Shown here: positions 43,213 through 53,939 of the stretch, piece after piece
How positions within the stretch are numbered: the first letter of the stretch is position 1
Layout of the letters: each line of letters opens with the position of its first letter
Assembly: GCA_948567375.1 (NCBI GenBank)
Contig: OX419759.1
Location: 49,267,493-49,331,492 of the forward strand
DNA: 64,000 nt
Source: Lunularia cruciata
Taxonomy: Eukaryota; Streptophyta; Marchantiopsida; Lunulariales; Lunulariaceae
Direction: 5' to 3'
Translations under genes and position numbers: made by a program
The notes under the pieces: model-generated
Seen by the model: the letters and a program-made list of their open reading frames with translations, nothing else
What the model was told of the DNA's origin: nothing
Databases searched by the model: none

Positions 43213-44150
43213 CTCTATCATATATGTACATTTTGATACTACCATGTGTTAATTTTTCTCTATTTTGTTAGGGCTATGTATGCTCTTACATATCAATATG
43301 TGTTGTAGGCTATAGATAGCTTTTTCTATAACTACAAAAGGATATGATCTCACATTTAAGAAAGCTATTACACTAGCAACCTTTTAGAAGCGTGTGTTCT
43401 AATGCTCACTCTACTAGCACATAAGTTCTTACACCATGATTGTTAAATTATCCTAACACAATTAATGATATTAGATTCAATGATTTATTTTTTCTAATCA
43501 TATCTTCATTGTGCTTGGATCTATTCTTTTTCCCAGTTTGCATGACACTTACTACTTTCATAGACTTTTTATATCTGAACTCTAGTTAGATTCTGATGGA
43601 TCTTAGTAAGCTTATGCACACTCACACTCCAAGAAACATTTTTATTGATACTCTTTTACCAAATAGAGCTAGGATTCTATATTTTAGAGAGAAAATCTCT
43701 AGAACTTAGCCCCATGTTTTCCCTTTGATTGAGTATTTGTGTTCCACATTCAAAGAGTTTAAAATATAATCACATATGAGTAGCTAATGTGATCATATTT
43801 TAGATAGAGATCGATAATCACTTTTTAACGCTCTCAAGCGTATGGTTTTCACAAATAAAGAATGGTAGTAGAGGTCACATCTAGTCTAGACCTCTCCCTC
43901 TCCATCTACCAAACATCCCATTAGGATCCATATCACGTAATTCAACAATATATTACTTTAAAAAATTTTCCCTTTGCTTTTAAAGATGTAATTATACATG
44001 GAGTTTTTTGCCTTCCTTTGGTCTTATACTTGCTCTTCCCTGTTGCACTTTTTAGTTTCTTGTATTTCTTTTCTTTATTCTTCGAAGTATCCTACTTGAG
44101 TTGGTTTTAACTTGTACTTCAGCCAAAAGGAGTTCAGTCTAACCCAAACT
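42056..44150. other. AT-rich, no gene recognised
   Basis: About 2 kb with only short frames; 42190-42453 is 87 codons, hydrophobic, and resembles nothing I know. It contains the AT microsatellite listed separately. Possibly retroelement DNA decayed past recognition. Confidence 0.3.
43168..43208. repeat. (AT)n microsatellite
   Basis: About 20 uninterrupted AT dinucleotides. Confidence 0.95.
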
Positions 44151-45279
44151 ATGGGCCGGATTGGACACTCAACCTTAACCTGATATTGGATGGGACAAAT
44201 GGATGAGACAAAAAATCTCCATCAGACCTTGTCCAATCCTAACTTCCAAATCTAATTTATTAGTCTTCTTAGCTCAATATTAGTTTAAATAAATTATTAA
44301 TTTTTCAATACCGTCAGCACAGGTCAATACGACAAGATGGTATCAATTTTTATTTTTTGCAATAGTTTTCTACGATCTTTTAGTGTTTTTATTACTATCT
44401 TTGCACTATACCCAAGCTCGCCACCCTCAAGAGATCCCAGCCATACTTCATCTATTTTAGATTGGTCAATTGATAAATTCCAGTTGAGGAGCTCTAGTCT
44501 TTAGTCCAGGAACTGCGATGTTCCACGTTAAATTGATTTCATATTAAGATAAGTATTTAAAAAAACATTATCTAGCTGTTTGTTCAGTGAGATACCAAAT
44601 AGAATAATCTGCCACGTCGAGATAAAAGATATACTATTAAATATTTTCGCCAACTTGGGATACCGCTCAGTCTTGGAGCTAAGTTTGGGGTACTATTAAG
44701 CTTCAAAAAGACAATCGTGGTTACAGTTGCCAACGCGAGTACTGATTCCTAGGTTCGTGGAGTATCGTCTGTCTAGAGTTCTTATAATTTCAGAGCTGCA
44801 TATACATTAGCAAATGGAACACATCAAGATCCATCATATTCCGTCAGCACAGTACAAGATGACATTACCGTACTGCACTGTGCCGAATTCTCCTACATCA
44901 TCTGGATCTGCATTAAAATTTCCATCTCCGATTCAGCTCCTTTTGTGCTCTATCAAATGGCTTGAGTCAATCGTATCGACGGTTCATTCGGTTAAACACT
45001 AACTGCATTATGGGTTTTACACAACACCATCAGACTATGAAACGTTCTTTTTACTTCTGCGTATAATAGAAAGCTTTAAAATGTTTTTGAAACGTTTCTC
45101 TCGTTCTTTTCTTGGTGCCAGCGAGTCTGTCACCTGTAATCCCATTATCCTAGCATACAAGGAAGTTTAGTGTTTTCAGGGTCTGTGTGGCTTTGTCTGA
45201 CCAGTGTGCTTGTTCCACAAATTAATTGTTCTTTGTTTTTCAAATAGAAGTGTCCCTGGCGAAGGTCTGAAGCGAGGGA

Positions 45280-45302
45280 CTGACCGAGAACATTTCGGTC
45301 AG
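45280..45302. other. Short perfect hairpin
   Basis: CTGACCGA and TCGGTCAG, an 8-bp stem with a 7-base loop. Function unknown. Confidence 0.5.
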
Positions 45303-45514
45303 GAGTTGGAACACGCTGTGTTCAAATCACTGCGTATTCAGTACTTGCACTACAGCTCAGTTTACCATCTATGTCAAATAATTGAAAAATGCATCCTACA
45401 AATTGTTTGAAAAAGTTTCGCGCGACTGGATATCTTGATATTCGCATGAACTGGCTTCAATAGTCTATTTTATATACACCAGTCAATGTAGTTGTATATC
45501 ATTCTTTTCCCCTG

Positions 45515-45940
45515 GTGAACTGTGGTGTTCTCGTAGAATTAAAAAGTTTATTTTATCAAAATCGTGGTTTTCTAAAACGTAATATTTTAAAACGAGAAAC
45601 GAACAAACGTTTCCCTGCATCAGACCTACTCCAAACAGACGTGCGTGCGTCGATCTCCTGTAATGAGCTGAGCTTGATTCTCGTCTCTGATGGTGCCCAC
45701 ACAAGAACGTGTAGACCTCCTCCGGGTCACTCGCAGGAGTGCTTTTCTGTTTCCTGTTCCATTCATGTGTGCCACATACTCCTCTATGGACAATTTATCC
45801 CGATTTGTCCGGAGAGAGTGGAAAAGGACAACGAGCAAGGTAATGTGATTCTGTCCGTTGAGATGCATAAGATAGGAAGAAAAGACGTGCAGGAAATACT
45901 AGAGGAGATTGACGATCCAAAGGGGTTTGGAGATGATTAA
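45515..45940 (+). CDS. Hypothetical 141-residue open frame
   Basis: The longest open frame in the gene-like island outside the LEA genes; starts MNCGVLVELKSLFYQ and ends with an acidic tail, EILEEIDDPKGFGDD. Codon composition in the last 60 codons looks more gene-like than its surroundings, and a GT donor-like 'caaggtaatg' occurs at about 45838. No domain recognised, no clear promoter. It may be one exon of a larger gene or chance. Confidence 0.2.
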   Translation: MNCGVLVELKSLFYQNRGFLKRNILKRETNKRFPASDLLQTDVRASISCNELSLILVSDGAHTRTCRPPPGHSQECFSVSCSIHVCHILLYGQFIPICPERVEKDNEQGNVILSVEMHKIGRKDVQEILEEIDDPKGFGDD

Positions 45941-48900
45941 CTGTGTTCCCGCCCTCAGGAGAATAGATCATGAAGTTGATTCCTAGTCCTAGAAGATGTG
46001 AGGGCCCTCACACGGTACATCGTTGTGAGTGGCCTATACTGACACTGCGGACGTGGGTGACGCAATAAGTGCTTATTACATTTATAACGAATACGGTGGT
46101 TTCTGGGTTTGATGATTTTATATTCAAACTTTATTTGTTCTCCTTTCCATCCTTCATGTGTTCTACGTGTTCTCCTGTTTTTCTCTCTTTCCATCCAAGC
46201 TCCTTGGGTCAATAAGAGCAAAACATGGTAGAGAATAGGCTATAGTTTACATGCGACAGGTTACATAAGTATTATACATATTGGACTTCTAATTTGGTTG
46301 GTCAATTCAATTTCTTCCGTTTGTTTCTGACAGTGTCCTTGAAACTTAGCTCTATTGTCGTCAATGGTGTAGTTATCTTCTTCTAGAGGATCCTCTGAAA
46401 CAAATATCTTGCAAATGCAAATGCTTACGATTGCGTTGTGGAAGTTGCATTAGATCCCAAAGGCTTGTAAACACTCGAAATCTAATGAAATTTAATTCAG
46501 GTGACTTTGCAGATGCCCCGCAGCACTGGAATCTATTGCTTCAGTAGTTCAAGGACGCTCAGCCTGGTATCAATGGTATGTTTAACTACTTAAGCGAAAT
46601 AGAACAGAAGTGTCCATGTTTCTCCTCACTTGATCAAAAGATGTGGTCTTCTTGCATGTGATATATTCCAAAACGAAATCTCGATCTTCCGGCTTTTTTG
46701 TAATGTCAAGGGCTACCTCTGAATTCCCCCAAGCATGTGCAACTCTTGATACACAGGAAGACATCTCAGGTGATGGAATTCCTTTGCTGTGATGATGAAT
46801 TTCCAGCGGTATATAATATCCTCTGCACTATACGGACCAGTGCATATTGCTACCGTGTATACATCCAAAGCACGTGGACTCTGCACATAGTCTTGGGGAC
46901 TCAGTGTCCAGGTCTCCCGGTACTCCTAGGGTACGTATGTTCGTGCAAGATTCATGCGGGTTTTGGTTTGAAGTTTTGCTAAGACGCCCACGGTGAAGTT
47001 CGAAGTTCTAGACCCCGACGTCTTTCTACATGACTAGTGCATATTATCCTTAACTGGATATACATAAGTCTAAGAGGAGAGGACCTTCAGTCACATTAGC
47101 GTTCAGGTCTAGCTACATGTGCACGACTCGGGTGTCGAAAACAGAATTTGCTCGTATTCGTAAAAGAATTTGTTGGACTCTTCATATGCCTACTTATCTC
47201 TAGAGCAAAATGATGTATCGGTAGACGGATATAAAGCAACCAGCTACAATGTGCTCGTGATTTTGTTTCATTGGAAGTTTCCATCTCCACGAAAATTGCT
47301 AATTTGACCATATTCTAGCCGCAGTGGATCCACAAATCAATATCCAAGAGCATGAATTCGAGTGTCATTCTCAGAACGTTATCACGGCTCCGCCATGTTG
47401 CGTCTCTTCTGATGTCTATAAATCCGATGCAAAGTCAGCCGATCCGCAGCTGGCGACTATCTTTGTAACCCTGAAAGCCAAGAGACATATCTGTCCATGG
47501 GGAAAAATTACTTTGAGATATTGAGCAGATTTGACCAAATTTACATGTACTCCAATAATGGGCACTCTACATCTAGGATCGGACGTGGATCTAATCGGTT
47601 TACTACTTTACTACTACTGTAAAAGTCACCCGGTACCTCTTCTAATGGAACACCTCTACATACAGTAATGAATATTGTAGTTCGATGCTCCACTAATTGT
47701 CGACGTATAGGGCTTCCTGGAGATCATGAATCAGCTCTTATACAGACGTTTCCGTATCCAAAAGGGGGACTTAATTTAGAGAGGATGGCTGGTCATTCTG
47801 TTCCACTTCTTTTCAGTAACAATCGCCGAAGCGTATGGGACTAACTGGACGAGAATGATCGAATAGCCACTATGTAGAGGAAATTACAGGCAAATGACAG
47901 ATTACAGAAAATGGCGATGGTGAATCGCACGATTGTTTTAACTATACCAGTTTCCGACTCAGAATAAATTTTTAAAGCTTAAGTTCCTTGGTGTGGTATT
48001 GGTGTGAATAATTGAGGTCTCCTGCTTATCGCTAGGGATGGTGGACAAACAGTGATGTTGAGAGCAAAAAGAGGTCTCCATGAGATCATATGTAGCTGGT
48101 TATACTCTATCTGATACTAATTATGAGATGAATTGCCCAGAAGGTTTGGACACCAAAATCCAAGCTTCAACATTATACATGTGAGAGGTCTTTCATCCTT
48201 TTGCGAAGCAGAAGCGTCAATTTGAAAGCTTATTGATGCGTATATACAAGACGAGGGCTGCATTCGATTACTCCTGCATAGAGGGCTTTGATTAAATATG
48301 TCAGAAGGCCACAGCATCAGCTTCCTGCTCACTGACAGACCTTTCACCATCTACCCTTCCACAATTCTACCTTGACCTTTCTGGATGCTAATCTTCAAGT
48401 TCACCCTAAACTCGTTAAAAAGCGAACACATCAAATTATGACGGATAGGACTGTTGAATTTATTTATACATAAACACTAATAACTGCATCGAGCTAGGAC
48501 GACAGTTTGATATAAAGGGGTCGGTCTATGAAGCCAATCTGGACTCTGGGATAAGTTGCCAACGTGTTTGTAGTAACATTCTGTTTAAGACGAAAGTCCT
48601 CTAAGCTCGTCGCTTAAACACAGAGGAAGAAAGTGATATAAACTAGCATCTGTTGATCATGAGGTGGTCAAGATTCTGTAAGACTTTGAAGCTCCTGAAT
48701 TGCCTATTCCCGCTCCATTGTCTGATGCCCTCACTCATTAAAGCGCGTTACTGTAATTACACCTAACATATTGAAACGTCCCTTTTTGAGGCCTCCTGCA
48801 ACATGTAGCTTCCAAGTCTTACCATAAGCTTCATGGACCTTCAGAATAAATGGTATTATTTGGCGAGTGGTATCAAGAATTCTAGCTCTGATTTTCGGCT

Positions 48901-49810
48901 GCAATATGATGAAGGCTGAAATCTTGATCACGGCTCTGATTACTAACAACACCAGGTTGCAGTAGCCCAAACTTAGATTGACACGAGTAGCAACTTGAAC
49001 TTTTGAGCTACTGTATCAATTGGACAAAGTACGGGACGCTTCCTTGTGGCAGGCTAAGGACGTAACCTTTGTAGCTCTGGTGTAGATTTCACACTATAAT
49101 CAAATGCTCGTGGTGAAAAGAGGAAGACTAGAGCATTGAGTGATGAATGCAGGCAAGCTCAGGGTTACACCACGGATCTCTTACAGGTTGTGTTGAACTT
49201 TTACGACCCTTCAGTTTGAAATTTGAACAAGGAGATTCGCATGGTATGCCACATTTAAGAACTTGTTACTTTCTTACAGAAGTGCCTGGCAAGTCGACCG
49301 AGTTGTCGCCCCATGCAACAACTGAGTTTGCTCAAATATTATGAGAATCTATCAGGCTGACAAACACAAAGTGTATTTCAATTTCTGTCTGCAACAGAAC
49401 TGTGATACATCTCTAATGTATACACAATAATTTGTTTTGAAAATTTTGAAGAAACATGTTAGGATTTTCACCAAATCTCTGAATTTAAAGCAAGTCAACA
49501 CTTATATTATTACAGTGGATATCAAAATTGATACAAAACCTATCACCATGACCGAAGCCAATTGGTTTCTTCATCGACATGAACATGAAGACAATATCAT
49601 GGGGTTCTCGTTTACAAACTTCCAAGAACCCCTCGAAGTACAGCCCTTGACCAGGTCACGTAACAGCTGCACACTTATTCTTGTACAAGACCGCAGAGGC
49701 TACAGATTCTAAGCGTGCAAGGTATGCACTTGACTAATACAGAACCTGGTTGTCACCGCGACCTCCTTAGTTTGAATTGATACAGATCTACACTGGATGA
49801 GCCGGTTGTA

Positions 49811-50290
49811 TATGGACGACCAAATCTTCTCCCTTTTGCAGACTCGTTGTGTCTTAACATCCGAAAACTCAGTGCCAATTAGGCCCTGTTTGGCTGTCTC
49901 TTCATGCCAAGCATGAAACAGAGTGCTCAACAATGTCACAGAACAAGTCTACGGAGGTTGGTTGAAACCATATGGACGACCGAAGTTTCTACAGAGTGAA
50001 AACTTTCTGTCTCAGCACCACGCCATTGATGATAGTTACACCCTTTTGAGTCCTCGAACTCTATCAAACATGAACCAGGTTGCGCAACAATGTTCTATAA
50101 CAATTCTTCGTAGGTAGAATTCAAATAAACAAAACGGACGATCAAATTTTCTTACTATCGTAGATACCTTCTGTCTTTGCACAATGACAGCGGTGCTACT
50201 CCATCTTTGGCTTTCCCGCCAGTATTGGACTTTGCTCCGACATGAAGTAGATCAAACAACATTTCTCTGTGACCAAATTCACCCATACCC
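49811..50290. repeat. Three diverged tandem units of about 160 bp
   Basis: 'tatggacgaccaaat' at 49811, 'tatggacgaccgaag' at 49971 and 'acggacgatcaaat' at about 50134. In phase with them are 'catgaaacagagtgctcaac', 'catgaaccaggttgcgcaac' and 'catgaagtagatcaaacaac'. The period is 160-162 bp. It lies directly 3' of LEA gene 1. Confidence 0.7.
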
Positions 50291-50297
50291 TGCAGCC

Positions 50298-50926
50298 TCA
50301 ATGCTCCTTATGACCGGGAATGTGCTCCTTGGCTTGTTCGAAGGTACTCTTGATCTTATCTCCAGCCTATATCACCAGCCAATCAAACACTTCATTAGTA
50401 ACTCAGATTGAACAAAAAATTTGTCGAAATGCATGTGTAGTCGGATGTTCGGTGGGTTGAGTGAATTATTTCATGATCAAAAAGAGTGGTAGTATGAAAC
50501 GTTGTCCGTGCAGGGAACGGGACTTTGAGACTCTTGCTGTAACCAGCTACAGTTTACCTTCTCCATGGTCCCCTTGGAGGTGTCCTTGCTTTCAGTGGCG
50601 CTTTCAGCAGTTTTATCTTTGGCAGCCGTTGTTTTGTCAGAAGCGGTCTCTCCAGCGCTTGCGAAGGTATCCTTGGTTTTCTGACCACCTTCCTCAGCTT
50701 TGCTCTTGGCGGTGGCGCCAGCTTCCTTGGTTCCCTCCTTAGCTTCGTCGGTCTTCTCTGATGAATAGTCCTTAGTCTTCTGGGCCTTGTCTGCGGTGGC
50801 ATCCTTTGCCTCTTGGGCAGTGCCAGTAGTGGAGTCCTTGGTTTCCTGAGCCTTCTCGCCTGTCAGGTCCTTGGTCTCCTGGGCCTTCTGCTTGGTGGCA
50901 TCCCATGTTGATTGCTCTGATGCCAT
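50298..50926 (-). CDS. Group-3 LEA protein gene 1 (two exons)
   Basis: Exon 1 is 50558-50926 (123 codons, start MASEQSTWDATKQKAQ); the intron is 50367-50557 (GTAAAC...ATAG); exon 2 is 50298-50366 (AGDKIKSTFEQAKEH..., stop TGA 50298-50300). Total 145 residues. The protein is a run of 11-mer units of the type KAQETKDLTGE, TAQEAKDATAD, KAQKTKDYSSE, rich in K, E, A, T and D, with no signal peptide or membrane segment. This is the LEA_4 (group 3) pattern: unstructured when wet, amphipathic helix on drying, protecting membranes and proteins. The intron is phase 0, as in gene 2. A TATA box lies at 51046-51052. It is transcribed divergently from gene 2. Confidence in family high, exact exon ends good. 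Confidence 0.9.
50367..50557 (-). other. Intron of LEA gene 1
   Basis: The minus strand begins GTAAACTG after GAG AAG and ends ATATAG before GCT GGA. It joins two segments that match the exon boundary of LEA gene 2. An unspliced read-through would add an unrelated tail of 26 residues. Confidence 0.8.
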
Positions 50927-51045
50927 CTTGAATTTGAGCTGGACCTGTGACCTCGGTTGTTGAACTCGGTAAGTTGATATTGCAGAGATATCACGATTGA
51001 GTTGTACGAAATTGAACTGGATATAGAAAGCACAATGGTAGTGCC

Positions 51046-51052
51046 ATTTATA
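51046..51052 (-). promoter_or_regulatory. TATA box of LEA gene 1
   Basis: TATAAAT on the minus strand, 120 bp before the ATG at 50926. Confidence 0.65.
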
Positions 51053-51206
51053 CCCGTGTTTGCAAGGACTTGTAGCCCTTCCAGTCCTCCCTGGGAGTTG
51101 TCAAATTTGTCTGTTGCCTGACACAATTGCTGGAGGATAAAGGTATAACTATTACGACTTTCTCATTATACAGAGCTGAATCCATTTTCCCGAATCAAAG
51201 TAATCT

Positions 51207-51215
51207 ACACGTGGC
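51207..51215. promoter_or_regulatory. ABRE / G-box
   Basis: ACACGTGGC, containing the CACGTG G-box palindrome and the ACGTGGC ABRE core. Confidence 0.7.
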
Positions 51216-51729
51216 GTCCGCACAACGCCGCAGAAAATTCCTAAAGCATATGTCCGTACACATGTCGGTTTCTCGACTCGGAAATTGATTCTTCACCGCA
51301 CCATTCATGGAACTTGACAAAGCTCTGTGTTCAGTTCTCGGGGTGAAAAATTCTATATCAAGAAACTTTCCTATATGGTAAACTTTGATTTCAGTTCATC
51401 CACTTCAGTTTGAGTGTTCTCCATTCATGAGTGTGCCGAACATTCAGATCCACATGTCATACTCTTACTTCTTCAAATGAGCTGCCAAACCGGGACGTTT
51501 ACATCTCCAGTTCCCGGGCAGGATCTTACTACACCCATGTGGATGCTTCTCTTGGTAATCTTGAGGTGCAGGTGTAGGTCTTGATCCTCGTGTAAAAGCT
51601 ATTCGATTGCTCTTGGGCATCTAAATCTTTGTCTGTTTTAAAGTGAAACTAAAGTAGAAAGGCCAAAATAGCACGGGAGCTGATGATGCACGGACAACTA
51701 CGACTCAAGCACCAAAGCGACGAGCGGTT

Positions 51730-51736
51730 ACGTGTC
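51730..51736 (+). promoter_or_regulatory. ABRE
   Basis: ACGTGTC, an ABA-responsive core, about 150 bp upstream of the LEA gene 2 TATA box. Confidence 0.6.
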
Positions 51737-51877
51737 GCGCGGCATGCACATCTTAGGCTTTTTGAGACATCAGCTGATTCATTCAGGTGTCGGGTCTACT
51801 CCTCAATTCAGAGCCACGCGGCGTCTACGCCGCGAGATATCCGAATCTGAAAGCCTGGTGACTCGCGTTGCCTGTTG

Positions 51878-51883
51878 TATAAA
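51878..51883 (+). promoter_or_regulatory. TATA box of LEA gene 2
   Basis: TATAAA followed by CCC; 156 bp before ATG 52039. Confidence 0.65.
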
Positions 51884-52038
51884 CCCTTGAATGCCCGTGA
51901 ATTCCCCTTCATCATAAGACTAGGACTACTGTAGCATGTGTATTTGAACCGAGCTGTTTGAACTCCCTATTTCTCGCTGTCGGACCATATCCATTCCCTC
52001 CAATTTCTTCGACTTCATACCTCGTCTAGCCTTTGAAA

Positions 52039-52407
52039 ATGGCTTCCGAGCAATGGGATGCTGCTACGGGAAGTGTTGCTGGGAAGGCCGAGGAAACCAA
52101 GGACTTTGGTGCTGAGAAGAAGGAGCAGACCAAGGAAGCCACCGCCGATGTCACACAATCTGCACAGGAAAAGGCGGCCGAGAGCGAACAGCATAATTCC
52201 AATGTCCTCCAGAACGTATGATTTCGCCATCCACAACAGACAGATAATCATGCTCTTTTGCTGAATTTTTCTTCATTCTGATAGATGATCTACGGACCGC
52301 AGTAACCTTATTTGTTTCTACGTGCATGGGTGACTGCGCAGGCCGGTAATAAGGTGAAAGAAACCCTGGAAACAGCCAAAGAGAATCTGGCCAGCACGAA
52401 CCAGTAA
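52039..52407 (+). CDS. Group-3 LEA protein gene 2 (two exons)
   Basis: Exon 1 is 52039-52215 (59 codons, MASEQWDAATGSVAGKAEE...), the intron 52216-52341 (GTATGA...GCGCAG), and exon 2 52342-52407 (AGNKVKETLETAKENLASTNQ, stop TAA). Total 80 residues. It has fewer 11-mer units than gene 1 (KAEETKDFGAE, KKEQTKEATAD, VTQSAQEKAAE), hydrophilic, no export signal. The start MASEQ, the phase-0 intron and the exon-2 peptide AG(D/N)K(I/V)K are shared with gene 1, so the two are paralogues from a local inverted duplication. Likely a desiccation or ABA-responsive cytosolic protectant. Confidence 0.88.
52216..52341 (+). other. Intron of LEA gene 2
   Basis: GTATGA...TGACTGCGCAG, phase 0, at the same place as the LEA gene 1 intron. 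Without splicing the frame ends at once (GTA TGA). Confidence 0.8.
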
Positions 52408-53142
52408 TCGATAAGACTCGGATCCTGGATAGCTGTAAAATCTTGCAGAAATTGCGATGTTAAATTGGGACTCCTCTTCCTCGCCGTCGCCATGTGTACA
52501 TATCTGTAAGTAAAATCCTTGAATCATCTGATGGATCACCCGGAACCTCTGGATTTGAATCATCTTCCACAAGAATTGATTTGATTTGTGGGCCGGCAAG
52601 ACCGGTTGCAAGATCAGTCGTTTGCTAGCAAGCGGCTATGAGCTCAATGGAGTCGTTATGTTAAATCCTGATGTTAGCTTTTATCCACCATTACGGACTT
52701 GGCTTTGATTAGTGAGCGTGCAGGGAGTGTTGTTTCAGTCCATTGCGCTCTGTTAGCGCCCCCCACCACGATTCGACATCGAATAAAGCAAGTCGTCGTG
52801 GCACTTCCCAACACAAAATTCTCACTGACCATTCCCAAGTTTTCGACTTCTCAGCTGCCCTGGATGTGATCCTATTTTATTCTCTCCATCTTCTCAACAT
52901 CTTCATATTCACCGTGTGAGCTCAAATCAACAGTTTATTTACTGCACATCGTGTCATGGGGATGGGGAAGAAGTCATGGGCCGAAACAGCGCCAAATCAA
53001 AACATCACCGTGACATACAATGATTTCAGGAGAGCTTTGTTTCTTGACAATAACAAACAATAACAAACAGCAGCAGACGTCAAACAGAGGTCCTCTTAAA
53101 TTTGGATACTTCCGCTTGCGATTCCAGCACTAACACTCTTAG
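52408..53142. other. 3' flank of LEA gene 2, no further gene recognised
   Basis: Includes the probable 3' UTR. The minus-strand 97-codon frame overlapping it looks like a shadow. 'gacaataacaaacaataacaaac' near 53047 is a short AC-rich repeat. Confidence 0.35.
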
Positions 53143-53166
53143 AACCCAAGAAAGAACCCAAGAAAG
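53143..53166. repeat. 12-bp tandem duplication
   Basis: AACCCAAGAAAG twice in a row. Confidence 0.85.
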
Positions 53167-53196
53167 GACATCGTGACAAAATGTGAGCAATTTTCA

Positions 53197-53244
53197 CTTT
53201 GAATAATGCGCGATCCATTTCTTTGAATAATGCGCGATCCATTT
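53197..53244. repeat. Exact 24-bp tandem duplication
   Basis: The unit starts CTTTGAATAATGCGCGATCC and is repeated once without change; the GCGC core lies at the border between gene-like and AT-rich DNA. Confidence 0.9.
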
Positions 53245-53399
53245 CTCTCTTCAATATTTACGGGCGGTATGGATATATATGTTGAATTTTTATTTTAAGA
53301 AAACAGTGAGAATGAATTTTGAAAATGAAAATCGAAATTTCCAATTTGGATGTCGATGGTATTTCAACTTGGATGTGATCGATCAGTGAGGACAGGAAT

Positions 53400-53760
53400 A
53401 ATTCTTTCAATTATTTACTTGGGTTAATAAAAATTATTATTTTTATAAATTTATTATTATTTTTTAATATTATATTATAATAAAATTATCATTATTTTAT
53501 AGATTAAATTATAAAATAAAATATTTTATGAAAAATTTTATTATAAAAATTTATTAATATCATTAAAAATAATTAAATTTAAATATGGTTTTTTTTACTA
53601 TTAATTTATACTTTTTAAAATTTTTTATATAAAAAATTTTTTTATTAATTTATAGAGGATAATAAAACGATAAAATTTTATTTTATTTTAATATTTAAAA
53701 ATTTAAAGACATATGATTATAAATTAAATTTACTTAAAAAATTTAAGATTAAAAAACACA
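53400..53760. other. Extremely AT-rich block
   Basis: Nearly pure A/T with many TTTTATAAATT and AAAATTTTA stretches; G and C are rare. No coding content. Such DNA is typical of matrix-attachment or decayed spacer DNA; a boundary role next to the LEA island is only a suggestion. Confidence 0.7.
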
Positions 53761-53939
53761 CATGTCACACTTGTGAAACTTGTCATACATATATTTAGTA
53801 GACAAACAAGAAAGAAGCCCATTTGTGAGCATAACATTTGTCCATTTAACTAAATTACTTGTTATGGTTTTCTTGTTAATCGGAACATCCATAAGTAATA
53901 TATATATATATAAGAGTGCTTAAACCCTAAATCTCTAGT

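Larger units (their letters stand above)
44151..50297. other. Non-repetitive island, mostly without recognised genes
   Basis: Base composition and word use change here: more balanced GC, more CpG and no LTR landmarks. No tRNA, rRNA or known protein domain was found by eye. Short frames, for example 46582-46764 (minus), 48731-48970 (minus) and 49437-49712 (plus), have no recognisable motif. Multi-exon genes with short exons could be missed. Confidence 0.4.
50927..52038. promoter_or_regulatory. Shared intergenic promoter of the divergent LEA pair
   Basis: About 1.1 kb between the two start codons. It contains ACACGTGGC (51207-51215, ABRE with G-box core), ACGTGTC (51730-51736, ABRE), GC-rich elements near 51820-51836 with the inverted pair GCGGCG/CGCCGC, and a TATA box at each end (51046-51052 minus, 51878-51883 plus). 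ABREs are bound by bZIP factors in ABA and drought responses; a shared response of both genes is inferred. Confidence 0.7.
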
